DNA of 64,000 nucleotides from Ancylobacter dichloromethanicus (GTDB lineage: Bacteria; Pseudomonadota; Alphaproteobacteria; Rhizobiales; Xanthobacteraceae). The notes under the pieces are model-generated. The model did not search any database. It was not told the origin of the DNA and was given only the letters and a program-made list of their open reading frames with translations. Shown here piece after piece: positions 37,165 to 49,170 of the stretch. Position 1 is the first letter of the stretch; each line of letters starts with the position of its first letter. The stretch lies in contig NZ_JAHBGC010000005.1 of NCBI RefSeq assembly GCF_018390645.1, forward strand, positions 124,001-188,000. Reading direction: 5' to 3'. Made by a program: the position numbers and the translations under genes.

Positions 37165-37983
37165 ATGAGCCCTCGTTCTGGCCTGATCCCGACCACTGCG
37201 CCCGTGCCTGCCTATCACGAGCTGAAGGGCCGGCTGGCCTTCGTCACTGGGGCGGCGACCGGCATCGGGCGGGCGATCGCCGTGGCGCTGGCCCGGCAGG
37301 GTGTGCGGGTGGCGCTCGGCGACATCAATCTCGCCGCGGCGGAAGCGGCGGCGGCAGAGCTTGGCGGCGGTGCCGTTGCCGTCGAGATCGACGTGCGTCA
37401 GCGCGCCTCGGTCGAGGCGGCGTTTGCCCGGGTTCTGGAGCAGCTCGGCGGCTGCGACCTGCTGGTCGCCAATGCCGGTGTCTCCACCATGCGCCCGGCG
37501 CTGGAACTGACCGACGAGGAGTGGGACTTCAATTTCGACGTCAACACCCGAGGCGTGTTCCTGACCAACCAGATCGCCGCCCGGCACTTCGTGGCGCAGG
37601 GCAAGGGCTGCATCGTCAACACTGCCTCGCTCGCCGCCAAGGTCGGCGCGCCGCTGCTGGCGCATTACTCGGCGTCGAAATTCGCCGTGCTCGGCTGGAC
37701 CCAGGCGCTGGCGCGCGAACTGGCCGGCAAGGGCATCCGCGTCAACGCCGTCTGCCCCGGCTTCGTGGCCACCGGCATGCAGTCGCGCGAGGTGGAATGG
37801 GAGGCGAGCCTGCGCGGCGTGACCCCCGGGCAAGTGATCGAGGACTACATCGCCCAGACCCCGCTCGGCCGGCTCGAAGTGCCGGAGGATGTGGCGGATG
37901 TGGTCGTCTTCCTCGCTTCCGAGCAGGCGCGGTTCATGACCGGGCAGGGCGTCAACGTCACCGGCGGCGTCTACACGACCTGA
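37165..37983 (+). CDS. SDR-family polyol/sugar dehydrogenase
   Basis: 272 aa short-chain dehydrogenase. Cofactor loop TGAATGIG (28-35), acidic D53 in GDIN that favours NAD, NAG at 103-105, catalytic S155, Y168 and K172 (YSASK). AAGGAG precedes ATG 37165. It resembles sorbitol, galactitol or L-iditol-type dehydrogenases. As the first gene of the rightward unit next to a sugar importer, it probably oxidises the imported polyol to a ketose for the FGGY kinase on the other strand. Confidence 0.88.
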   Translation: MSPRSGLIPTTAPVPAYHELKGRLAFVTGAATGIGRAIAVALARQGVRVALGDINLAAAEAAAAELGGGAVAVEIDVRQRASVEAAFARVLEQLGGCDLLVANAGVSTMRPALELTDEEWDFNFDVNTRGVFLTNQIAARHFVAQGKGCIVNTASLAAKVGAPLLAHYSASKFAVLGWTQALARELAGKGIRVNAVCPGFVATGMQSREVEWEASLRGVTPGQVIEDYIAQTPLGRLEVPEDVADVVVFLASEQARFMTGQGVNVTGGVYTT

Positions 37984-38046
37984 GCTTTCGAGCGTGTGCG
38001 AATGAGTTCGGATCGCGGATGATTTTCCCTGGAATTAAAACTTGCG

Positions 38047-38060
38047 ATGTTTGATTTTGT
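38047..38060 (-). promoter_or_regulatory. Third copy of the DeoR-type motif, before the ABC operon
   Basis: ACAAAATCAAACAT on the minus strand, in the 176-bp AT-rich gap between the SDR and the ABC ATPase gene. TTGCGA (38043-38048) and TTACAC, 17 bp later, could be a promoter that this site overlaps. So the importer seems to have its own DeoR-controlled promoter. Confidence 0.55.
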
Positions 38061-38159
38061 GCGCTTACACTTCGCGCATTGCCGGTGGGGCGCCGTGGGT
38101 TGGCCCCTCCGGGCCGTGCCACGCACTCGTGTCTTCCCGTCCCGGGCAGAGGATCGCTG

Positions 38160-39299
38160 ATGTCGTCGATCGAGCTCGATCATGTCTCCAAGCTCTACGC
38201 CAACGGCGCCTATGGCGTGCGTGACGTGGACCTGTCCATTGGAGAGGGCGAGTTCGTGATCTTCCTCGGCCCGTCGGGCTGCGGCAAGTCGACCACGCTG
38301 CGGATGATCGCCGGGCTTGAGGGTATCACCTCGGGCGATCTGCGCATCGGCGGGCGCAGCGTGAACAATGTCGCCCCGCGCGACCGCAACATCGCTGTCG
38401 TGTTCCAGTCCTACGCGCTCTATCCGCATATGAGCGTGCGCGACAATATGGGCTTCGGCCTCAAGATGCGCGGCGTCGCCCGCTCCGTCATCGAGGAGAA
38501 GATCCGCGACGCGGCGGGCCTGCTCGGCCTCACCCCCTATCTCGACCGCAAGCCTGCGGCGCTCTCCGGCGGCCAGCGCCAGCGCGTCGCGCTGGGGCGC
38601 GCCATCGTGCGCGATCCGGTTGCCTTCCTGCTCGACGAGCCGCTGTCCAATCTCGATGCGCAACTGCGGGCGGAGATGCGGCTCGAACTCGTGAAGCTGC
38701 ACCGCCGGCTGGGGCGCACCATCGTCCATGTCACCCATGACCAGGTCGAGGCGATGACCATGGGCGACCGCATCTGCATCATGCGCGAGGGCCGCATGAT
38801 CCAGGTCGGCAAGCCGCTGGAGGTCTATGCCGATCCGGTCGACACCTTCGTCGCCCGCTTCCTCGCCACCCCGCCGATGAACCTCCTTCCCGCCCGGCTC
38901 ACCGGGCAGGGCGACGGGCTGGTGGTGAGCGGTGATGGCTTCACCGTCGAGGTGCCGGACATGCACCGCGCCGCCTACGCGGGGCTGGCCGGGCGCGAGG
39001 TGATCTTCGGCCTGCGCCCGGAAGACCTGCACGAGGCGCCGCAGCCGGGATTTTCCCGCATTGAGGTCACGGTGGTGGCGATGGAATCGCTGGGGGTGGA
39101 GAACATTCTGGTCGGCCAGATCGGCACCGGAGGAACTGCGGGCAAGCCGCTGGAACTCTCCGCACGGCTGTCGCGCCATTTCACCGCGCCGGTGGGCGCG
39201 CGCGTGCCGCTCTATCTCGACCCTCGCCCCATGCACCTGTTCGATCCGGAGACGACGCGGGCCTTCCCCCGTCCCAGCCTCCGCCTCGTGACCAACTGA
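38160..39299 (+). CDS. Carbohydrate ABC transporter ATP-binding protein (UgpC/MsmK type)
   Basis: 379 aa from ATG 38160 behind AGAGGATCG; the frame is open further upstream but lacks family sequence. Walker [11 protein letters not shown] loop VVFQSYALYPHMSV, signature LSGGQRQRVALGRA, Walker B FLLDEPLSNLDAQL, switch His in VTHDQVEA. A C-terminal TOBE regulatory domain is present (GLRPEDLHEA). All motifs are canonical, so a homodimer is expected. The ATPase comes first in this operon, before the permease and binding protein, an unusual order. Confidence 0.94.
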   Translation: MSSIELDHVSKLYANGAYGVRDVDLSIGEGEFVIFLGPSGCGKSTTLRMIAGLEGITSGDLRIGGRSVNNVAPRDRNIAVVFQSYALYPHMSVRDNMGFGLKMRGVARSVIEEKIRDAAGLLGLTPYLDRKPAALSGGQRQRVALGRAIVRDPVAFLLDEPLSNLDAQLRAEMRLELVKLHRRLGRTIVHVTHDQVEAMTMGDRICIMREGRMIQVGKPLEVYADPVDTFVARFLATPPMNLLPARLTGQGDGLVVSGDGFTVEVPDMHRAAYAGLAGREVIFGLRPEDLHEAPQPGFSRIEVTVVAMESLGVENILVGQIGTGGTAGKPLELSARLSRHFTAPVGARVPLYLDPRPMHLFDPETTRAFPRPSLRLVTN

Positions 39300-39311
39300 G
39301 GAGGGGGCGGC

Positions 39312-40109
39312 ATGCGGCGCATCGCACTTCATCTGGGGCTTCTGTTCGCCTGCGCCGTCATCCTTGCGCCCCTGCTCTGGGTCATCCGCACCAGCCTGCT
39401 GCCCGAGCACCTGTCCTATTCGCCGGAGCTGATGCCGGCCGCGACGCTGGACAATTACGTCGCCCTGTTCACCACCACCCGCTACGGCCAGTCCTATCTC
39501 AACAGCCTGATCGTCGCCTTCGGCTCGGTGGTGGTGGCGCTGCCCTTCGCGGCGATGACCGGCTATGCCTTCGCCCGCTTCAAGACCAGCGGCCGCGCCG
39601 GGCGTTTCGCCGTGCTGGCGACGCAGATGCTGCCCCCCGTGGCCATCGTGCTGCCGGCCTTCGCGCTGCTGCGCACCGTCGGCCTCACCAATTCGCTGAC
39701 CGGCCTGATCATCGTCTATGCGGCGGTGAACCTGCCCTTCCTGATCTGGATACTGATGGGTTTCTTCGAGGGCATCCCGGTCGATCTCGAATGGGCCGCT
39801 CAGACCGACGGGGCGACCGCCTGGGGCGCGTTCTGGCGCATCGTGCTGCCGGTCTCGCTGCCCGGCATCGCCGCTGCCGGCGTGCTTGGCTTCATCCTCA
39901 CCTGGAACGAGTTCCTGTTCGCGCTGGTGCTGAGCGGTCCACAGACCGCGACCGTGCCGGTGGCGCTGGCCTCGCTCCAGACCTCCAACGGCGTGCAGAT
40001 CGCCAAGGTCTCGGCCGGCGTCGTGCTGGCGGTGCTGCCGCTGGTGATCGCCTCGCGCTTCATCCAGCGCTTCATCGTCCAGGGGCTGACCTTCGGCAGC
40101 GTGAAATGA
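39312..40109 (+). CDS. Carbohydrate ABC transporter permease, MalG type
   Basis: 265 aa, six membrane helices, GAGGAGGG ribosome site directly before ATG. The EAA loop reads LEWAAQTDGATAWGAFW; Gln-Thr replaces the more usual Ala-Ala-Xaa-Ile, a small deviation. The C-terminus FIVQGLTFGSVK is the typical MalG-family ending. It forms the channel with the MalF-type protein at 41592-42473, which lies beyond the binding-protein gene. Confidence 0.9.
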   Translation: MRRIALHLGLLFACAVILAPLLWVIRTSLLPEHLSYSPELMPAATLDNYVALFTTTRYGQSYLNSLIVAFGSVVVALPFAAMTGYAFARFKTSGRAGRFAVLATQMLPPVAIVLPAFALLRTVGLTNSLTGLIIVYAAVNLPFLIWILMGFFEGIPVDLEWAAQTDGATAWGAFWRIVLPVSLPGIAAAGVLGFILTWNEFLFALVLSGPQTATVPVALASLQTSNGVQIAKVSAGVVLAVLPLVIASRFIQRFIVQGLTFGSVK

Positions 40110-40187
40110 CGGCCCTTTCTGCCGCGCCCGCCCGGGCGTGCGCCAACAAGGCGGGCAAAGCCCGTTCCAGAGGAACAGGAGAACGAG

Positions 40188-41465
40188 ATGCAGTTTAAGT
40201 GTAGCCTCAAGGCGGCGCTGCTCGGCGCCACCCTGCTTGCGGCGGCCGGCCCGGCTCACGCCCAGAATGTCACCCTGCGCGCCCTGATGGAGGACGTGCC
40301 GGAGACGCAGATCATCGAGAAGCTGCTGCCGGAATTCGAGAAGGAAACCGGCATCAAGGTCGAGTTCGAGAAGATCGGCTATGGCGACATGCACGACAAG
40401 CTGGTAGCCCAGCTGGTCTCGCCGGAGAGCTACTACAATCTGCTCGAAGTCGACTTCCTGTGGGCGGGCGAGTTCCCCGCCGCCGGCTGGCTGGAAGACC
40501 TGAATCCCTATATCGCCAAGTCCGGCTTCGACCTGAAGCCGTTCATTCCGTCCATGCTGGAACTGCTGGGCCAGACCAAGGACGCGACGCCGATCCTGCC
40601 CATGTACAATTACTCGATGGGCCTGATCTACCGCACCGACCTCTTGAACGACCCCAAGATCAAGGCCGACTACAAGGCCAAGACCGGCAAGGAACTGGCG
40701 CTGCCGGCGACGCTGGCCGACTATGTCGCGCTCTCCGCCTTCTTCAAGGCCAACACGCCCGTGGTCGGCGCCGCCATGCAGGGACAGCGCGGCGACCCGA
40801 ACGCGATGGAGTTCTCCAACTACCTGTTCTCCGCCGGCGGCGCCTATCTCGACGCCGACGCCAAGGTGGTGCTGGACAGCCCCGAGGGACTGACCGCGCT
40901 GAAGCTCTATGCCGACAACGTGCAGAACGGCGCGCAGCAGGGCGCCCTCTCGGCGACGCTGGACGACACCATGCGGCTGATGTGCGCCGGCGAGGCGTTC
41001 AGCATGGTCACCTATTGGTGGATGCTGCCGCAGCTCGACAATGCCGAGAAGTGCCCGAAGGTGGCCGGCAAGCTGGCGCTGTCCGTCATGCCCGGTGGCC
41101 ATGGCGAAAGCGGCGGCTGGGGCTGGGGCATCCCGAAGAACACCTCGGATGAATCGAAGGCCGCAGCCTGGAAGTTCATCGAATGGGTGCAGGGCAAGAA
41201 GACCTCCATCGCCCGCGCCATGGAAGGCCACGCCCCGGTGCGCTCGGACGTGTTCGAGGACGCGGCGGTGCTGAAGAAGTACCCCTTCTACAAGACCGGT
41301 CTCGATGTGGTCGCCTCCGGCAAGTCGTTCCCGATCTTCGCCTATTCCGCGCAGTATGAGGACGTGCTGGGCGCCCAGCTCTCGCTCGCCGCCGGCGGGC
41401 AGGCCAAGCCCGAGGAAGCGCTGAAGTCCGCCGCCGACGGCCTGACCCAGCTGCTCAACAAATAA
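40188..41465 (+). CDS. Carbohydrate ABC transporter substrate-binding protein
   Basis: 425 aa extracellular solute-binding protein of family 1. The signal peptide ends at PAHA (residue 25). The mature N-terminus NVTLRALMEDVPETQII and the segment GLIYRTDLLNDP are typical of sugar and polyol binders; WWMLPQLDNAEKCP lies in the C-terminal lobe. It is encoded between the two permeases. A strong hairpin follows the stop and may favour its higher expression. Ligand unknown; the SDR and FGGY genes suggest a polyol. Confidence 0.92.
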   Translation: MQFKCSLKAALLGATLLAAAGPAHAQNVTLRALMEDVPETQIIEKLLPEFEKETGIKVEFEKIGYGDMHDKLVAQLVSPESYYNLLEVDFLWAGEFPAAGWLEDLNPYIAKSGFDLKPFIPSMLELLGQTKDATPILPMYNYSMGLIYRTDLLNDPKIKADYKAKTGKELALPATLADYVALSAFFKANTPVVGAAMQGQRGDPNAMEFSNYLFSAGGAYLDADAKVVLDSPEGLTALKLYADNVQNGAQQGALSATLDDTMRLMCAGEAFSMVTYWWMLPQLDNAEKCPKVAGKLALSVMPGGHGESGGWGWGIPKNTSDESKAAAWKFIEWVQGKKTSIARAMEGHAPVRSDVFEDAAVLKKYPFYKTGLDVVASGKSFPIFAYSAQYEDVLGAQLSLAAGGQAKPEEALKSAADGLTQLLNK

Positions 41466-41512
41466 CCCCATCGGCCGGGACTCTGCGTGAGCCCCGCAAG
41501 GTTCCGGCCATA

Positions 41513-41550
41513 CGGCGCGCCAGCCTTCCCCCTCGTCGGCTGGCGCGCCG
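41513..41550 (+). terminator. Intercistronic hairpin after the sugar-binding-protein gene
   Basis: A perfect 13-bp stem, CGGCGCGCCAGCC (41513-41525) and GGCTGGCGCGCCG (41538-41550), with a 12-nt loop, 47 nt after the stop. It lies inside the operon, before the MalF-type permease, so it is likely a partial terminator or a stabilising 3' structure. Confidence 0.65.
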
Positions 41551-41591
41551 GCCTCTTATCTCCACTGCTCTGGACGGAACGGACGACGCGC

Positions 41592-42473
41592 ATGCGCTTT
41601 GCGGCACTGGCGGATCGGGACTGGCGCACCGGCTGGGCCTTCGCCGCCCCCGGCCTCGTCACCCTCGCCATCGTGATGGGCCTGCCGCTGGTCTATGCGG
41701 CGCTGATCTCGGTCTCGTCGCTCACCCTCTTGAAGCCGATGCTGCAGCCCTTCACCGGGGCGAAGAACTTCGTCGTCGTGATGGGCGACCCGCTGTTCTG
41801 GGACGCGCTGTGGCTGACCATCAAATATTCCGTCGTCACGGTGACCGGTGAATTCGTGCTCGGCCTCGGCGTCGCGCTGATGCTCAACCGCGCGGTGACA
41901 CTGAAGCCGGTCTATTTCGCCATCCTCACCATTCCCATGGCGATGTCGCCGGTGAGCGTGGCGCTGATCTGGCGCATGCTGCTGCAGCCCAATCTCGGCA
42001 TCGCCAACCAGTTGCTGGAGAGCCTCGGCCTGCCGCGGGTCGACTGGCTCGGCAATGCCGATATCGCTTTGTGGACCATGGCGGCGATCGACATCTGGCA
42101 GCAGACCTCCTTCGTCATCCTGATCCTCGCCGCCGGCCTCGCCTCGCTGCCGCGCGACCCCTATGAGGCGGCCGAGGTGGATGGCGCCTCGCCGCTGCAG
42201 CAGTTTTGGTACATCACCCTGCCGATGCTGAGGCCGGTGGCGGCGATCGCGGTGATCATCCAGCTCATCAACGAGTTCCGCACCTACGACCTGCCCTACA
42301 TCCTCACCAAGGGCGGGCCGGGCAATTCCACCGAGGTGCTCAGCTTCTTCGCCTATCGCCGGGCCTTTCTCGGCCTGCACCTCAATGAAGGCGCCGCCGC
42401 TGCCTTCGTGCTGCTGCTGATCGTGCTCGGCCTCACCGTGCTGTTCTTCGCCACGCTGGAGCGCCGGCGCTGA
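41592..42473 (+). CDS. Carbohydrate ABC transporter permease, MalF type
   Basis: 293 aa from ATG 41592; the open frame reaching back to 41487 runs through the hairpin and is not coding. Six membrane helices; the EAA loop is YEAAEVDGASPLQQFWYI, and PYILTKGGPGNSTEVLSFFAYR is the MalF-family region after it (quoted in two parts: PYILTKGGPGNST and EVLSFFAYR). It partners the MalG-type permease. It is the last gene of the rightward unit, convergent with glpK 15 bp away. Confidence 0.9.
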   Translation: MRFAALADRDWRTGWAFAAPGLVTLAIVMGLPLVYAALISVSSLTLLKPMLQPFTGAKNFVVVMGDPLFWDALWLTIKYSVVTVTGEFVLGLGVALMLNRAVTLKPVYFAILTIPMAMSPVSVALIWRMLLQPNLGIANQLLESLGLPRVDWLGNADIALWTMAAIDIWQQTSFVILILAAGLASLPRDPYEAAEVDGASPLQQFWYITLPMLRPVAAIAVIIQLINEFRTYDLPYILTKGGPGNSTEVLSFFAYRRAFLGLHLNEGAAAAFVLLLIVLGLTVLFFATLERRR

Positions 42474-42488
42474 CGGCGCCGGGCGGGC

Positions 42489-43991
<1,503 letters not shown>

Positions 43992-44065
43992 GTTGCGCTC
44001 CGCGGAAAGGCCTCATCCCGCGAGGATTTGTGCCTGTCCGGGATGGATGTCCATGTCGGGCGGGG

Positions 44066-44127
44066 ATGCCGCCGGGCGGCGGCATGACGGGAAAAGGATC
44101 GTCCCGGACGGCGGGCGCCCGGGACGA
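44066..44127 (-). terminator. Tandem hairpins between glpV and glpK
   Basis: In minus-strand order, the first stem is 44119-44127 with 44099-44107 (TCGTCCCGG and CCGGGACGA, 9 bp, 11-nt loop). The second is 44078-44085 with 44066-44073 (ATGCCGCC and GGCGGCAT, 8 bp, 4-nt loop). They begin 49 nt after the glpV stop. Possible terminator of the transporter operon, or message-stabilising structures. Confidence 0.55.
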
Positions 44128-44176
44128 GGTGCCGGGACCGCGAGGCGGCCCCGGCGTGGCGATCATCTCATCGTTT

Positions 44177-45934
44177 TCAGTTTTGGTTTGGCGGAGTAGC
44201 GGGCCAGGAGTTGATGAGGGTGTCGTAATCGATCGTCTCGCCCTGGGGCTTTTCGTTGGCGAGCTTGGGCTGCGGCGCCAGGTTGCCGGACTCCTTGGCG
44301 AGGTTGACCCAGTATTCCATCGGGTGCTTCTCGTTGAGCTTGGGGCCGCATTCGCCCTGGACGCCGGCCTTTTCGAGCCGGGCCATGACCGATTCCTGGG
44401 CTTCGGCGAGGGCGGTCATCGCGTCCTGCGGGCTCTTGGCGCCGGACGAGGCGTCGCCGATGGCCTGCCACCAGAGCTGGGCCAGCTTGGGGTAGTCGGG
44501 CACGTTGGCGCCGGTGGGCGACCACTGCACGCGGGCAGGCGAGCGGTAGAACTCGATCAGGCCGCCGAGCTGGGGCGCGCGCTCGGTGAAGCTCTTGTCC
44601 CAGATGTCGCTCTCGCGGATGAAGGTGAGGCCGACATGGCTCTTCTTCAGCGAGACGGTCTTGGAGGTGACGAACTGGGCGTAGAGCCAGGCGGCCTTGC
44701 GACGCTCAACCGGGGTGGATTTGAGCAGAGTCCAGGAGCCGACATCCTGGTAGCCGAGCTTCATGCCGTCCTTCCAGTAGGCGCCCTTGGGGCTCGGGGC
44801 CATGCGCCATTTCGGGGTGCCGTCGGCGTTCATCACCGGCAGGCCGGGCTTCACCATGTCGGCGGTGAAGGCGGTGTACCAGAACATCTGCTGGGCGATA
44901 TTGCCCTGGGCGGGCACCGGGCCGGCCTCGGAGAAGGTCATGCCGGCGGCCTGGGGCGGCGTGTACTTCTTCAGCCACTCGATATACTTGACGATGGAGT
45001 AGACGGCGGCGGGGCCGTTGGTGTCGCCGCCGCGCTCGACGGTGGAGCCGGTGGGGCGGCAGCCTTCCATGCGGATGCCCCATTCGTCGACCGGCTTGCC
45101 GTTGGGCAGGCCGCGGTCGCCATTGCCGGCCATGGAGAGCCAGGCATCGGTGAAGCGCCAGCCGAGCGAGGGGTCCTTCTTGCCGTAGTCCATGTTGCCA
45201 TAGACCTTGACGCCGTCGATCTCCTTCACGTCATTGGTGAAGAAGTCGGCGATGTCCTCATAAGCGGACCAGTTGAGCGGCACGCCGAGCTCGTAGCCGT
45301 ACTTGGCCTTGAACTTAGCCTTGATGTCCGGATTGGTGAACCAGTCGTAGCGGAACCAGTAGAGGTTGGCGAACTGCTGGTCGGGCAGCTGATAGACCTT
45401 GCCGTCCGGGGCGGTGGTGAAGGAGATGCCGATGAAGTCCGGCAGGTCGAGGGTGGGAGAGGTGACGTCCTTGCCCTCGCCGGCCATCCAGTCGGTCAGC
45501 GGCACCGCCTGCTTGTAGCGGAAATGGGTGCCGATGAGGTCGGAATCGTTCACCCAGGCATCGTAGATGTTCTTGCCCGACTGCATCTGGGTCTGGATCT
45601 TCTCGACCACGTCGCCTTCCTGGATGAGGTCGTGGGTGAGCTTGATCCCGGTGATCTCGGAGAAGGCCTTGGCGAGGACCTTGGCCTCGTATTCATGGGT
45701 GGTGATGGTCTCGGAGACGACGTTGATCTCCATGCCCTTGAACGGTTCGGCGGCCTTGATGAACCATTCCATCTCCTTCATCTGCTCTTCCTTGGAGAGC
45801 GTGGAGGGCTGGAATTCACTGTCGATCCACTTCTTGGCGGCGGCCTCGTCGGCCCGTCCCGGGGCGGCGAAGGCGATCAGCGCCATGGCGCTGGCGGCCA
45901 GCAGAAGCCGGCCTCGGCTCTTTGACGGCAACAT
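44177..45934 (-). CDS. glpV: Glycerol ABC transporter substrate-binding protein GlpV
   Basis: 585 aa, clearly longer than usual sugar binders and typical of GlpV. The signal peptide ends at APGRA (about residue 28). Features seen are GKNIYDAWVNDSDLIG, FANLYWFRYDWF and GTPKWRMAPSPKGAYW. It delivers glycerol from the periplasm to GlpPQ. GGGAGGAAAG precedes the ATG. It follows glpU in the order known from Rhizobium leguminosarum (glpDSTPQUV). Confidence 0.94.
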   Translation of the reverse strand: MLPSKSRGRLLLAASAMALIAFAAPGRADEAAAKKWIDSEFQPSTLSKEEQMKEMEWFIKAAEPFKGMEINVVSETITTHEYEAKVLAKAFSEITGIKLTHDLIQEGDVVEKIQTQMQSGKNIYDAWVNDSDLIGTHFRYKQAVPLTDWMAGEGKDVTSPTLDLPDFIGISFTTAPDGKVYQLPDQQFANLYWFRYDWFTNPDIKAKFKAKYGYELGVPLNWSAYEDIADFFTNDVKEIDGVKVYGNMDYGKKDPSLGWRFTDAWLSMAGNGDRGLPNGKPVDEWGIRMEGCRPTGSTVERGGDTNGPAAVYSIVKYIEWLKKYTPPQAAGMTFSEAGPVPAQGNIAQQMFWYTAFTADMVKPGLPVMNADGTPKWRMAPSPKGAYWKDGMKLGYQDVGSWTLLKSTPVERRKAAWLYAQFVTSKTVSLKKSHVGLTFIRESDIWDKSFTERAPQLGGLIEFYRSPARVQWSPTGANVPDYPKLAQLWWQAIGDASSGAKSPQDAMTALAEAQESVMARLEKAGVQGECGPKLNEKHPMEYWVNLAKESGNLAPQPKLANEKPQGETIDYDTLINSWPATPPNQN

Positions 45935-45991
45935 GGGTCTTTCCTCCCGTTTCTTCCCAGAATTCCACGGCTTGGTGCCGTTTAGGCGAAT

Positions 45992-46309
45992 TCACACGAG
46001 GCGGAACACCGCCAGCGCGTAGACAAGGCAGAGCGCGAGCGCCCAGCCCAGATTGGGTCCCACCAAAGCGAGCCAGGCGAGATTGATGAAGGCGCTGCCC
46101 AGCAGGGTGATGAACAGCCGGTCCCCGCGCGTGGTGGGGATGCGCAGCACGCCGACGCGGGCGCGCTCGGGCTTCCACAGGGCGAGCACGGTGAAGGTGG
46201 CGAGCAGGCTGGCGATGACGGCGAAGAACGCCGCGGTCGGCCAGGTCCAGGCCATCCAGGCGGTGTTCTCGGCGAGCCTTTCGAAGAAAGGCGAGGGAGC
46301 GTTTTCCAT
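45992..46309 (-). CDS. glpU: Small membrane protein GlpU (DUF2160)
   Basis: 105 aa with about three hydrophobic segments (near residues 20-43, 66-84 and 86-104) and the N-terminus MENAPSPFFERLAENT. The frame is open for another 700 bases upstream, but only this part is not a shadow of glpQ. It matches the small membrane protein always found between glpQ and glpV in rhizobial glycerol operons; its exact role in transport is not established. GlpQ ends 11 bp before its start. Confidence 0.85.
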   Translation of the reverse strand: MENAPSPFFERLAENTAWMAWTWPTAAFFAVIASLLATFTVLALWKPERARVGVLRIPTTRGDRLFITLLGSAFINLAWLALVGPNLGWALALCLVYALAVFRLV

Positions 46310-46320
46310 GGCGTCCTCGC

Positions 46321-47138
46321 TCACACCCGCCCGAGGGCGAAGCCCTTGGCGATGTAGTTGCGCACGAACCAGATGACCAGCGCGCCGGGGATGATGGTGA
46401 GCACGCCGGCGGCGGCGAGCAGGCCCCAGTCCATGCCGGCGGCGGAGACGGTGCGGGTCATCGTCACCGCGATCGGCTTGGCGTTGGAGGCGGTCAGCGT
46501 GCGCGCCAGCAGCAGCTCCACCCAGGAGAACATGAAGCAGAAGAAGGCGGCGACGCCGATGCCGGAGGCGATCAGCGGCATGAAGATCTTGATGAAGAAG
46601 CGCGGGAAGGAATAGCCGTCGATCGCCGCCGTCTCGTCGATCTCGCGCGGCACGCCGGACATGAAGCCTTCGAGAATCCACACGGCGAGCGGGACGTTGA
46701 ACAGGCAGTGCGCCAGCGCCACCGCCCAGGGGGTGTCGAACAGGCCGATCGCGGAATAGAGGTTGAAGAAGGGCAGGGCGAACACGGCGGGGGGCGCCAT
46801 GCGGTTGGACAGCAGCCAGAAGAACAGGTGCTTCTCGCCGACGAAACTGTAGCGCGAGAAGGCGTAGGCCGCCGGCAGCGCCAGCGTGATCGAGATGACG
46901 GTGTTCAGCGCCACATAGGTGAGCGAGTTGATGTAGCCCGAGTACCAGCTCGCATCGGTGAATATCTTGATGTAGTGCTCGAAGGTGATGTCGTTGGGCC
47001 ACAGCGTAACCGTGGTGTTGATCTCGAAATTGGTCTTCAGGCTCATATTGACGAGCCAGTAGATCGGCAGGATCAGGAAGGCGAGGTACAGCACCATGAC
47101 CAGGGTGCCGCCGCGCGAGGAGGGTTGCATGTGCGCAC

Positions 47139-47142
<4 letters not shown>
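46321..47142 (-). CDS. glpQ: Glycerol ABC transporter permease GlpQ
   Basis: 273 aa from ATG 47142, overlapping the glpP stop by ATGA. MalG-type permease with six helices; the EAA loop is IDETAAIDGYSFPRFFIKI, and the C-terminus ends YIAKGFALGRV as in MalG relatives. It builds the glycerol channel with GlpP. This protein is the inner-membrane permease, not the glycerophosphodiester phosphodiesterase that shares the name glpQ in enterobacteria. Confidence 0.92.
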
Positions 47143-49159
<2,017 letters not shown>

Positions 49160-49170
49160 GGTGCTCTCCC

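Noticed and set aside
37971..41471. Open reading frame of 1166 codons on the minus strand
   Set aside because: It is antisense to the importer genes, is rich in His, Gln, Arg, Asp and Gly in the way of GC-rich shadow frames, and shows no family motif. The plus-strand genes under it are unmistakable.
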